Below are positions 53,134 to 62,414 of a stretch of DNA of 64,000 bases, piece after piece (position 1 is the stretch's first letter; every line of letters starts with the position of its first letter). Origin of the DNA: Gemmatimonadota bacterium. GTDB lineage: Bacteria; Gemmatimonadota; Gemmatimonadetes; Longimicrobiales; Longimicrobiaceae. The stretch covers positions 1 through 64,000 of the forward strand of contig JAQBQD010000214.1 of NCBI GenBank assembly GCA_028287185.1. The letters are read 5' to 3'. The notes under the pieces are model-generated. The model was not told where the DNA came from. It worked only from the letters and a program-made list of their open reading frames with translations, and searched no databases. The position numbers were made by a program, and so were the translations under genes.

Positions 53134-54171
53134 TCAGGGGTTCGCGTGCGCCGCCTGCTCCAGCGCGCGCAGGCGCTCCTCGAAGCGCGCGTTCTGCTCG
53201 CGGAGCGCCGCGTTCTCGTCCTGCAGGGCCTTCACCAGCGCGGCCTGCTCCGTGGTGCGGCGTTCCAGCGCCTGCACCGCCGCCAGGTTCACGCCGTCCA
53301 GGTCGCTCATGTTGATGGTGGTGCTGTCGGCGTTGAAGCCGAAGGCCGCGTGCCAGTCCTGCGCCATGGGCCCCATGTGCGTCACCGAGCGGTCCGCCTC
53401 GTCGCGGTAGCGCCAGGTGGTCACGGGAACGTTCCGCAGCCGAAGCAGCAGGCCCTCGCCGTCCACCCCCGCGAAGTCCTGCTTCCGGTTGCGGTCCGAG
53501 ATCACGTTCCACGAGCTGCCGCCGGCGTTCAGCGAGACGCCGACGGTCTTCGTGGCGTTGGTGTACAGCCGGACGCCGCCGGCGGCGCGCAGCGAGAACT
53601 GGTTGTTCGCGCTGGCCACCACGCTGTCGGTGGTGGAGGCGTCGGACAGGACGATGGCGCCGGTGAACCCGCCCGTGCTGGCGCGCTGCCCGATGGCCAC
53701 CGCGTAGTTGCCGTTGGCCGTGCTGCGGTAGCCCAGCGCCACGGCGCCCACCCCGTCCGAGTTGGTGGTGTAGCCCAGCGACACGCCGTAGGACTGCAGG
53801 GCCTGCGCCGCGTAGCCGGCGGCGGTGGAGTAGTTGCCCTGCGCGATGGTGTTGAAGCCGGACGCGAAGGTGTAGAAGCCGGTGCTGCCGTCGTCCCACT
53901 GCGTCGCGTCCACGCCGCCCGTGCGGAAGGCCGCCTTGAACGGGTGCCACATTGTACGGTCGCCGGCCCCGGTCTGTGGGATGATCCCGATGCCGATGAA
54001 TCCCCTCGCCACGAAGCCGCTGGCGCTGTCCACCCGGAAGCGGTCGCCCAGCGGAGAGCCCGAGCGCAGCCGGAGCAGGATGTCGGACTGCGCGGCCGCC
54101 GGCGCCGCGTGCGCCAGGGCCAGCATCGCGGCGCACACCGCGCCGAAGCGGAGCTGCGTGAAGAGCTTCAT
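53134..54171 (-). CDS. YadA-head-repeat protein with C-terminal endosialidase chaperone domain (copy B)
   Basis: Paralogue of the gene 63 bases downstream, 345 residues with the same layout: signal peptide (AAMLALAHAAPAAAQ), identical SDILLRLRSGSPLGDRF start of the mature protein, head repeats (STAAGYAAQALQSYGVSLG and AVALGYRST), the VISDRNRKQDF segment and HMGPMAQDWHAAFGF, then a C-terminal coiled coil. The two proteins are closest at both ends and diverge in the head repeats. The pair probably arose by tandem duplication. Confidence 0.85.
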   Translation of the reverse strand: MKLFTQLRFGAVCAAMLALAHAAPAAAQSDILLRLRSGSPLGDRFRVDSASGFVARGFIGIGIIPQTGAGDRTMWHPFKAAFRTGGVDATQWDDGSTGFYTFASGFNTIAQGNYSTAAGYAAQALQSYGVSLGYTTNSDGVGAVALGYRSTANGNYAVAIGQRASTGGFTGAIVLSDASTTDSVVASANNQFSLRAAGGVRLYTNATKTVGVSLNAGGSSWNVISDRNRKQDFAGVDGEGLLLRLRNVPVTTWRYRDEADRSVTHMGPMAQDWHAAFGFNADSTTINMSDLDGVNLAAVQALERRTTEQAALVKALQDENAALREQNARFEERLRALEQAAHANP

Positions 54172-54226
54172 CGTCGGTCCGGGGCCCAGGAGGATGCGGG
54201 GACGCCCGGCGCCCCCGCGCGCGGCG

Positions 54227-55984
54227 TCAGTTCGAGTCCGCCTGCAGGCGCAGCGCCGACACCGTCAGGCGTCCCGCATCCACCTGGATGGGCGCCCGTG
54301 AGGTGACGTTCGCGGTGAGGGAGTACGTCCCCGTCACGCGAAGCACCGGCAGCTTTCCCTCCACCGTCTTCGCCGTGCCGGCCAGGAACAGGCGCCCGGA
54401 GGTGTTGGTGATGCCCCCCGTGGCGCCCGCCGTCACGTTGGCCGACGCCGTCATGTCGAAGGCGTTCAGTGAGATGGTGGCGGCGTTCTCCACCGTCACG
54501 CCGCCGATCTGCACGTTTGCCGCGATGGCGGGGAAGAGGGGGGCGGCCACGGGCACCAGCACCGAGTCCAGCGACATCGGGACGGCGGCGGGGCTCCAGT
54601 TGAGGGCCGTGTGCCAGTCCGTCGTGCCCGCGCCCGCCGTCCAGGTGCGCACGACGCCGGCGACGGTGATGGGCAGCGTGCCGTGCAGGCGCCGGCCCTG
54701 CACGTCGAGCACGCTGTTTCCGTAGTCGGTGTAGGTCAGCGTCTGCGAGGCGCTGCCGGCGACGAGCGCGGCGGCGGGGCCAAGGGTCGCAGGCGGGCCG
54801 ACCTGCACCAGGTGCACCGTGTCGGCCTGCGCGGTCTTGACGTTGCCGTATCGGTCGACGGCCTTCACCGTGACGGTGAACTGCACGTTGGTGGCCGGGC
54901 GCGCGGCGGTCCCCGCCCGGAAGTACGCCGCGCACGGGTCGATGCTCTCGCCCGGCCGCAGGATCATCAGCCCCGAGTACGCGCCCGGAGCGACGATCGT
55001 GGTCAGCGGCGAGCCGGCGGTGCCGGCCACGCGGGCGCTGCAGATCTGCCGCTGCCCCGGATAGTCGGGCACCGCGGCATCCATCGCCGGGCTGCCGTTC
55101 AGCACGGTGACGGTGGTGGCGCCCAGCGAGCCGGCAAGGTCGCGCAGCCGGCGCACCGCGGCGGTGTCCTGGCTCTCCTCCACGCTCTCCGTCAGGCGCG
55201 TCTCGTCGTCCGTGACCGCGAGCACCTGGAAGAAGAACGAGAACACGTCCTGCGCCGAGGTGGCCTGCAGCGGAAGCCGGAACGAGAGCGTGAGCAGGCC
55301 GTCGAACTGGTTGGGATCGGCGGTGGCGGGGAGCGCGCGGTTCGCGCTGGAGTTCTTGCTCCGGACCACGTATCCGACCGGGAAGATGTTGGTCACGCCC
55401 GCCTGCGCGGGGATGGCCGCCACCTCCGCCTCGGTGAGCGCCTGGATCACGTCGGGATAGAGCGCCTGCATGCTCACCAGGTCGTTCCCCAGCGCGGCGG
55501 CGCCGGTGGGCACCACCAGCCGGGCGATGGTGGTGTCGGCGGCGGCTCCGTCGAATCGCTTGAGCGACGAGAGCGCCGTGCCGCCCACGGTGCCGGCGCG
55601 CGACACCAGCAGCATGGTCAGGTTGTTGAGCGGGGTGCCGGTGCCGTTGCGCACCCGGTAGGTGAACGACACGAAGCGCTGGCCCCCCTGGCCGCGGGCG
55701 CCCTCGCTGAACGACGACGAGCCCACCTGCTCGAACACGATTCCCGCGCCGCCTACGGTCAGCGTCGGGTGCAGGCCGTCGGTGGCCGGCGCGGGCGACG
55801 TCACCGTGGACACCATGTGGTCGGTGCCGATCCCGGTGACGGCGATCTGGTACACGCCGACGGGGGTGGGCCCGATCGGCGTGGGCGTTCCGGTCTCGGG
55901 GCTGGTGGGCGGGCTCCGGTCGCTGCAGGCGGCCGCGGACGCGACGACGAGCAGCGCCAGGGAGCGGCGGTTGAACAGGCGCAT
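54227..55984 (-). CDS. large surface lipoprotein, unknown function
   Basis: 585 residues. The N-terminus MRLFNRRSLALLVVASAAAC has a lipoprotein signal with Cys20. A Pro/Thr-rich stretch (about 21-45) leads to a beta-rich body with recurring VTV-type strands (ATTVTVLNG, FTVTVKAVDRYGNV) and a TTDWHTALNWSPAAVP phrase also found in cell-surface and autotransporter-like proteins. The segment after 450 resembles beta-helix strands. It lies 55 bases upstream of the YadA-like pair and after the peptide gene, and may anchor or display them. Confidence 0.72.
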   Translation of the reverse strand: MRLFNRRSLALLVVASAAACSDRSPPTSPETGTPTPIGPTPVGVYQIAVTGIGTDHMVSTVTSPAPATDGLHPTLTVGGAGIVFEQVGSSSFSEGARGQGGQRFVSFTYRVRNGTGTPLNNLTMLLVSRAGTVGGTALSSLKRFDGAAADTTIARLVVPTGAAALGNDLVSMQALYPDVIQALTEAEVAAIPAQAGVTNIFPVGYVVRSKNSSANRALPATADPNQFDGLLTLSFRLPLQATSAQDVFSFFFQVLAVTDDETRLTESVEESQDTAAVRRLRDLAGSLGATTVTVLNGSPAMDAAVPDYPGQRQICSARVAGTAGSPLTTIVAPGAYSGLMILRPGESIDPCAAYFRAGTAARPATNVQFTVTVKAVDRYGNVKTAQADTVHLVQVGPPATLGPAAALVAGSASQTLTYTDYGNSVLDVQGRRLHGTLPITVAGVVRTWTAGAGTTDWHTALNWSPAAVPMSLDSVLVPVAAPLFPAIAANVQIGGVTVENAATISLNAFDMTASANVTAGATGGITNTSGRLFLAGTAKTVEGKLPVLRVTGTYSLTANVTSRAPIQVDAGRLTVSALRLQADSN

Positions 55985-56030
55985 GGCGGTCCGGGAGAAG
56001 GCGGGGCGGGTGTCCCGGGTGACGGAGCAT

Positions 56031-56057
56031 CGGGACGGCGCGGGGTGCGCCGTCCCG
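56031..56057 (-). terminator. hairpin after the lasso-leader-like gene
   Basis: A perfect 11-bp stem (CGGGACGGCGC / GCGCCGTCCCG) with a 5-base loop, about 34 bases after the peptide's stop and 46 bases before the lipoprotein ATG. There is no T run. Confidence 0.6.
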
Positions 56058-56090
56058 CCACGGGGAGCTGTAGAGGTTTGCCGGCGGGTG

Positions 56091-56240
56091 CTAGAGGCTG
56101 CCGCCCAGGAGCGTCAGCTCCGCCAGGCCGCCCATCTCCTCCACCGTCGGGGCGACGAAAGGCTTGCGGCCCTCGTCCGGCGATTCGGCCGGGACGGAGC
56201 CAGCGGCAGACGTCTGGAGCTCGAAACGCGATTCGGTCAT
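56091..56240 (-). CDS. 49-residue peptide with lasso-type leader motif
   Basis: Too short to be listed by common gene callers. It reads MTESRFELQTSAAG at the start and ends KPFVAPTVEEMGG then LAELTLLGGSL. The stretch F28-x2-P31-x-V33-x3-G37-x5-T43 matches the lasso-peptide leader pattern YxxPxLxxxGxxxxxTx with conservative F for Y and V for L. After Thr43 only LLGGSL remains, too short for a normal threaded core. A good AAGGA ribosome site lies 5 bases before the ATG at 56240, a promoter at 56319-56347 and a terminator hairpin follow, so it is expressed alone. An HPrK-like kinase and a formyltransferase lie directly upstream; a Ser sits one residue from the C-terminus. Confidence 0.8.
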   Translation of the reverse strand: MTESRFELQTSAAGSVPAESPDEGRKPFVAPTVEEMGGLAELTLLGGSL

Positions 56241-56318
56241 GGGATCCTTCCGGCCGGAGTGGGAGGTCTATGCGGCGAACCGTGGTCCGGCGGGCACGTG
56301 CACCCTCCCGGAACGTTT

Positions 56319-56347
56319 AGCTTATTGGAGCAGCCCCCTGCCGTCAA
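56319..56347 (-). promoter_or_regulatory. promoter of the lasso-leader-like gene
   Basis: TTGACG (56347-56342), 17-base spacer, TAAGCT (56324-56319) on the minus strand, between the kinase stop and the peptide gene. The -35 box is the same as that of ssrA. The -10 box is a weaker match. The leader is about 70 bases. Confidence 0.55.
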
Positions 56348-56360
56348 GCTAACGCGAAGT

Positions 56361-57425
56361 TCAGGCCATCCCGCTCCGTCCCCCGTCCCCGCTACCGCTC
56401 CCTGTCACGCAGGCATCCTCCAGGACGGCGCGCAGCCGGCCCGGGTCCCGATAGGTATCGTCCCCCAGCCGCAGCTCGCGCGCGGGCGTCCCCGCCGCGT
56501 CCCGCAGCAGCGCGAGCACGCCCGGTGCCGCGCCGGCGTCCGCCAGCAGCCACGGGCTCTGCTGCAGGAGCTTGGAGAGCGCCCCCGCGGGATGCATCGG
56601 CGCGAGCGCCGTGGGGAGCTCCGCCTGGACGCGCGGGAACAGCACCCCGGCGAGCGGGGCGGAGGGGCGCCACCGGCCGGGGCCGAACCCGTGGGGATCC
56701 ACCCGTCCACGCACCCCCAGCGACGCCCCCGCGGCGTAGCCGTGGTCCAGGTTGAATCGGCGCGGCCACCCCTCCACCGCCACCCCGCCGTCCGCGGCGC
56801 GGCCGAGCACCACGTGGTCGTCGGCCAGGTAGTCCCACCCGGCGCGGATCAGGTTCACGCAGGTGGTGGTCTTGCCGCTGAAGGTGCCCCCCGCCAGCAG
56901 CCACGCCGGCCCGCCGGGCGCCGCCACCGCCGCCGCGTGCACCAGCGTGCGCTCCAGCCGCCCGAGCAGGAAGGCGGAGGCCAGCGTGAGTGCGGCGAAG
57001 ATCTCCACTCCGGTCTCGGCCTCCTCGTCCCCCCCTTCCCGCTCCCCCGGGCGCAGGCGGACCTCGGCCCGGCGGCCGGAGGGGTCGACGGCGGCACTCA
57101 CCCGGCCCTCCGGCCCGTGCAGGAGGATGGTGCCGTTTGGCCGCACCCATCCGTGCACGTTGCGCAGCTCCAGGGCGGGCGCCTCGGCGGGCACGGCGAA
57201 CTCGGGCCCGCCCGGGCGGGCGTGGATGCAGGCGCGGACGTCGCGGGGTGCGGGCTCCTGCGCGGGAATGCGCGGCATCCACGGTTCCACCGCGCCCCAC
57301 GCGCCGGCCTCCGCGCGAAGGGCGAGCGACCCGTCCTCCAGGAGCGCGCGCGCCACTTCCCGCGGGGGTGCGTCAGTGGACAAGGCGTGCTCCGTGGGCG
57401 ACGGACGGGCGAATGCCGCGGGCAT
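56361..57425 (-). CDS. HPr-kinase-like (serine kinase) protein
   Basis: A 354-residue protein. Its second half has an HPrK-type P-loop WLLAGGTFSGKTTTCVN (about 174-190) and DYLADDHVVLG (about 198-208), matching the kinase core of HPr kinases, followed by about 150 residues with no known motif. The N-terminal 150 residues show no HPrK N-domain. Proteins of this kind occur beside lasso-peptide precursors and phosphorylate their C-terminal Ser in described cases. The start is ATG at 57425, or GTG at 57431 overlapping the formyltransferase stop as GTGA. The substrate here is inferred to be the nearby peptide. Confidence 0.75.
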   Translation of the reverse strand: MPAAFARPSPTEHALSTDAPPREVARALLEDGSLALRAEAGAWGAVEPWMPRIPAQEPAPRDVRACIHARPGGPEFAVPAEAPALELRNVHGWVRPNGTILLHGPEGRVSAAVDPSGRRAEVRLRPGEREGGDEEAETGVEIFAALTLASAFLLGRLERTLVHAAAVAAPGGPAWLLAGGTFSGKTTTCVNLIRAGWDYLADDHVVLGRAADGGVAVEGWPRRFNLDHGYAAGASLGVRGRVDPHGFGPGRWRPSAPLAGVLFPRVQAELPTALAPMHPAGALSKLLQQSPWLLADAGAAPGVLALLRDAAGTPARELRLGDDTYRDPGRLRAVLEDACVTGSGSGDGGRSGMA

Positions 57426-57427
57426 GG

Positions 57428-58261
57428 TCACTCCGCGGCGCGGGCGGTGAGGACGGCATCGGCATCGAAAGGAAGAGAGAGGTCGAGGGGATCGCACGCC
57501 GGGGCCCACCGGTCGAAGAGCGCCTTCGGCTCTCCGCGCCGCACCGCATCCTCGATCAGGGCGATCTGTTCCGGAGCGGGCAGGGTGCCGCAGAGGGGAA
57601 AGCGCGCGTGCTGCGGGCTTCCGGGCGGCACGCGGCCGGCGCATGCGTCGGCCGCGAGGTCGGCGGTCATCCCCACCCAGAGGCGAAAGACGGCCTCGCG
57701 CAGCTCCCCGGCGGTTTCCACGCCGCTCACGGGCACCAGGCGGCGGGCGAGGATGGCGCCCGTGTCGATCCCCGGGTCGACCCGGAATGCGGTCGCCCCG
57801 AGCGGCACCCCGCGCACCAGCGAGTTGCCGATGGGACTGTTGCCGCGGATCCACGGAAGAAGCCCGGGATGGACGTTCACCACCCCGTCGCGGGGAACCT
57901 GGAGGACGTTCCGGGCGACGAGCCCGCAGTGGGCGAGCACGACCCCGTCCGGCGCGAGCCGCCGGAGGTCGCGTTCCATCCGCGCTCCGTTCAGCCGTCC
58001 GGTGAGCACCACGGGTCCCTTGCGCCGCGCCGCCCGCGCATGGGCGCGCTGCCTCACCCGCCGGCGAGCCCAGCGCAGCGGCGTGCCAGCGAGGGACAGC
58101 AACCGCCTGCCGGCCGTTGGAGCTTTGCGCCACTCGCCGGGACCACCGGGCAGGTACAGCAGGAACGCGGCGATCTCCACGCCCCGGTCGGCCAGGAGCG
58201 CCAGCACGGCATCGGCGAACGTTCCGCCGGGGGAGAGGAGCACGACGCGTCGGTTGCTCAT
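57428..58261 (-). CDS. formyltransferase-fold protein
   Basis: A 277-residue protein of the formyltransferase (Fmt/GART-like) fold. The catalytic Asn and His are in VVNVHPGLLPWIRG and the Asp in PGIDTGAILARR, all intact. It is shorter than methionyl-tRNA formyltransferase (about 310) and lacks that enzyme's C-terminal domain. Sugar N-formyltransferases are similar in size, so a sugar or an amino group on a peptide could be the acceptor. It sits directly before the HPrK-like kinase. ATG at 58261. Confidence 0.8.
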   Translation of the reverse strand: MSNRRVVLLSPGGTFADAVLALLADRGVEIAAFLLYLPGGPGEWRKAPTAGRRLLSLAGTPLRWARRRVRQRAHARAARRKGPVVLTGRLNGARMERDLRRLAPDGVVLAHCGLVARNVLQVPRDGVVNVHPGLLPWIRGNSPIGNSLVRGVPLGATAFRVDPGIDTGAILARRLVPVSGVETAGELREAVFRLWVGMTADLAADACAGRVPPGSPQHARFPLCGTLPAPEQIALIEDAVRRGEPKALFDRWAPACDPLDLSLPFDADAVLTARAAE

Positions 58262-58522
58262 CCCTGCGCGGCGGGAGCGGGGGTCGGGGGCTGGTTCACG
58301 GCTCCTGGCGATGGAGGCGCACACTGGAAGCGGGCACGCCGAATCTCCCGTCTACGCCACACGAGGTCCAGGGGGATTCGACAGAGCCGTCGAACCGGCT
58401 CTTCGTGCGCTGGTGGGAGATGCAGAAGGAGCGCCACCCCGCGGCGCTCCCTCCGATCGGCCTCCCCACGCCCGACCCGTCCCGGCCGCGACGAAGGACT
58501 GGTTCCCCCAGACGTTCGGCGT

Positions 58523-60217
<1,695 letters not shown>

Positions 60218-60465
60218 CGTTCCGATTTCGTCAGCCCGCCGTAGGACGCGGACAAGGTAAAGCCCCGCCGCTGGAAACGACAGCGAGGGGGCCTTGGTCC
60301 GTGGAGCCGGGCACGTTCGTTCCGGCAGCGGCGCAGCGACGGCGTAGGCGCGGGGGGCCGCCGTAAGGTGCCGTCGATGCGCACGGGCACCTGCGCCGAC
60401 GGACTGCTGCGTTCAGCGGAACTGCGGACGTGAATGGTCGGGCGGTGTCTCGCGGTTCGGCCCGC

Positions 60466-60975
60466 TCACCCGCCGGCGCGCGCCTTGGCCGCGGCGATCA
60501 TCGCGTCCATCTCTTCCTTCGCCGGCCCGTACATGCCCGGCACCTTCAATCCCGCCTGGCGCATCAGCACCGTCATCTGGCCGCGGTGATGGGTCTGGTG
60601 CAGGACGAGGAAGGTGAGCGCCACACCCGCCGGAGTCTCGCGGCCGAAGAACGGGACGGGCTCGGCGATCAGCTCGTCCGTCCAGCACTCGCGCACCTCC
60701 TCAGCCACGGAGCGCGCGGCGGCCTCGTACGCGGCAGCGATCTCCGCGGCGGAAGGCATCGGCATCCCGCGCTCGGGGCCGTCCACAGGCAGGCCCATCT
60801 GGCCGGCGATCCCCGTCAGCGCCACCGTCAGGTGCCACGCGAGGCCGCCGAGCGTCTGGTGGCCGTCCGCGACGGGTTGCGCCAGCGACTCGTCGGTGAG
60901 CGCCCGCAAGACCTTGAGCGTGCTCTCCGACTCCCGCGCCCACGTCTGCTCGAAGTCCTCGATCTTCCGGTACAT
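60466..60975 (-). CDS. DinB/YfiT family protein
   Basis: A 169-residue four-helix protein of the DinB superfamily. The three metal-ligand histidines are in GGLAWHLTVALT and LHQTHHRGQM. Relatives include thiol-dependent transferases (bacillithiol, mycothiol) and stress-induced proteins; the function here is unknown. It lies between the mutase and the biotin carrier on the same strand with 248-base and 134-base gaps. Confidence 0.85.
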   Translation of the reverse strand: MYRKIEDFEQTWARESESTLKVLRALTDESLAQPVADGHQTLGGLAWHLTVALTGIAGQMGLPVDGPERGMPMPSAAEIAAAYEAAARSVAEEVRECWTDELIAEPVPFFGRETPAGVALTFLVLHQTHHRGQMTVLMRQAGLKVPGMYGPAKEEMDAMIAAAKARAGG

Positions 60976-61109
60976 GGCCTTCCTGTGATCGGTCGTGGTA
61001 GATGCGTCCTGGTCGATCGATCGCCGCCAATCCGAATCGGCAGCGCTCGATCTACGGGACCCGATGCGATGTGCGGCTCGACTCGCCGCGGCGGATGGTG
61101 CGCGGCGAT

Positions 61110-61607
61110 CTACTCCAGCACCACCAGCGTGGCGCCCTTCTCCACCGTCTGCCCGGGCTGGACGTCGATGCGCGAGACCACGCCGTCCGCGGGGGCCTTC
61201 AGCTCGTTCTCCATCTTCATCGCCTCCACGATCACCACCCCCTGCCCCGCCTTCACGGCCTGCCCCACCTCCACCTCCACCTTCAGCACCAGCCCCGGCA
61301 TGGGCGCGATGACGGACTTCACCACCTCGTCCTCCGCGCCCCCCGTCATCTCGCGGATGGCGCGGGTTCGCTCGTCCACCGCGTCGGCGGTCAGCTTGCG
61401 GCCGCCCAGGGTGAGCGTCCAGCGGCCGCGGCGCTCCTCGGCGTGCGCGGACAGCGTGTACGACCGGCCCCCGGCGATCAGGCTGCGCACGGGCGTGCCG
61501 GGCAGCGACACGATCTCGGCCTGCACGGGAGTGCCGTCCACCACGGGCGTCTCACCCGTCAGGTCCACCTCGACGACGCGGTCGCCAATGGTCACGAAGT
61601 AGCGCAT
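61110..61607 (-). CDS. biotin carboxyl carrier protein (propionyl/acetyl-CoA carboxylase)
   Basis: A 165-residue protein. The C-terminal 75 residues are a biotinyl domain with the lysine in VEAMKMENEL and the flanking APMPGLVLKVEVEVGQ. The N-terminal part is beta-rich linker typical of PCC/MCC carriers and not of the short AccB. It would carry carboxyl-biotin from a biotin carboxylase, whose 3' end is encoded at 63770-64000, to a carboxyltransferase not in the window. ATG at 61607. Confidence 0.88.
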   Translation of the reverse strand: MRYFVTIGDRVVEVDLTGETPVVDGTPVQAEIVSLPGTPVRSLIAGGRSYTLSAHAEERRGRWTLTLGGRKLTADAVDERTRAIREMTGGAEDEVVKSVIAPMPGLVLKVEVEVGQAVKAGQGVVIVEAMKMENELKAPADGVVSRIDVQPGQTVEKGATLVVLE

Positions 61608-62071
61608 TCGACCGAAAGCTCGGAGTAGGGATTCGGGCTGCTGAACGCGGCAAGGTGCTTTCCGCGACGTGCCTCCGCAAGCCCGCGCGCGGCACGGACG
61701 CGCCTCGATGCGCTTGACACGCGTCCCCCGCGAGCGCTTACTGCATGCCGATCGCGCCGAATTCTGCATGCGGACGCCGAGGCGGCGCGGCCCTCGATCC
61801 ACCTCCCCGGCAACGCCTCCGAGCCGCGGCCGCGACCCGAATCAACCGGTAACGGGACCGGCAGCGCCGCTCGTCTTGAAAGGCTTACGCGCTTGGAATG
61901 CTGACGGCGTCCCGCGGTGTCCGTTTCTCCGAAGGCGGACGACTGCCGGATGGCGGGAGACCGATTGCCGGCGCGGAGCGAAGGGGTCGCGCCGGGCCAC
62001 GCGGACGCGCAGGGGGCGTCCGCCGCGCACCGCACCTCGCGGAGCGCGTCATCTACCTCACCGGAGGAACG
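61608..62071. other. gene-free stretch before the Cys-rich precursor
   Basis: No supported gene. A TTGACA at 61714-61719 is followed 17-19 bases later by CTTACT/TACTGC, a weak promoter candidate reading toward the precursor, which would leave a long leader of about 330 bases. No known riboswitch was seen in that leader. Confidence 0.35.
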
Positions 62072-62305
62072 ATGAAGAAGCTGAAGATGGATCTGGACGG
62101 GCTGCAGGTGCAGAGCTTCGAGACGGATTCGAAGGGCGAGGAGCGCGGCACCGTGCGCGGGTTCGACTCCACCACCGGCGGTCCGTTCGGCTGCCAGGAC
62201 GCGTGCATGAGCAGCTTCTACTGCGGCACTGCGTCCGGGTGCGACACGGGCGAGCTCGCGTGCCAGCAGACCGAGGTGTCGTGCCCGCACGACACCTGCG
62301 CGTGA
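62072..62305 (+). CDS. Cys-rich lanthipeptide-type (pinensin-like) precursor
   Basis: A 77-residue plus-strand peptide gene with a strong GGAGG ribosome site before the ATG at 62072. The leader begins MKKLKMDLDGLQVQSFET; the LxxLxVxSF(E/T) pattern is that of class I lanthipeptide leaders of Bacteroidota and Gemmatimonadota (pinensin family). The C-terminal half (from about residue 30) has seven Cys among several Ser and Thr (GCQDACMSSFYCG, then C, C, C, C). Lanthionine rings are plausible. No dehydratase, cyclase or transporter lies in the window, so it is an orphan precursor. A hairpin terminator follows the stop. Confidence 0.85.
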   Translation: MKKLKMDLDGLQVQSFETDSKGEERGTVRGFDSTTGGPFGCQDACMSSFYCGTASGCDTGELACQQTEVSCPHDTCA

Positions 62306-62320
62306 CACCGGCATGAACCG

Positions 62321-62353
62321 GTGTGGCCGCACGGATCGAGCGTGCGGCCACAC
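62321..62353 (+). terminator. terminator after the Cys-rich precursor
   Basis: A perfect 13-bp stem (GTGTGGCCGCACG and complement) with a 7-base loop, followed by GCTTTTC. A smaller inverted repeat just before it (ACACCGG / CCGGTGT, 62305-62324) shares four bases with the left arm and could compete with it. Confidence 0.75.
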
Positions 62354-62414
62354 GCTTTTCTCGTCGTCTCGATCGAGCTCGGCAGCGACCTGCGAATGGA
62401 GCGAGAGCCGGCCC

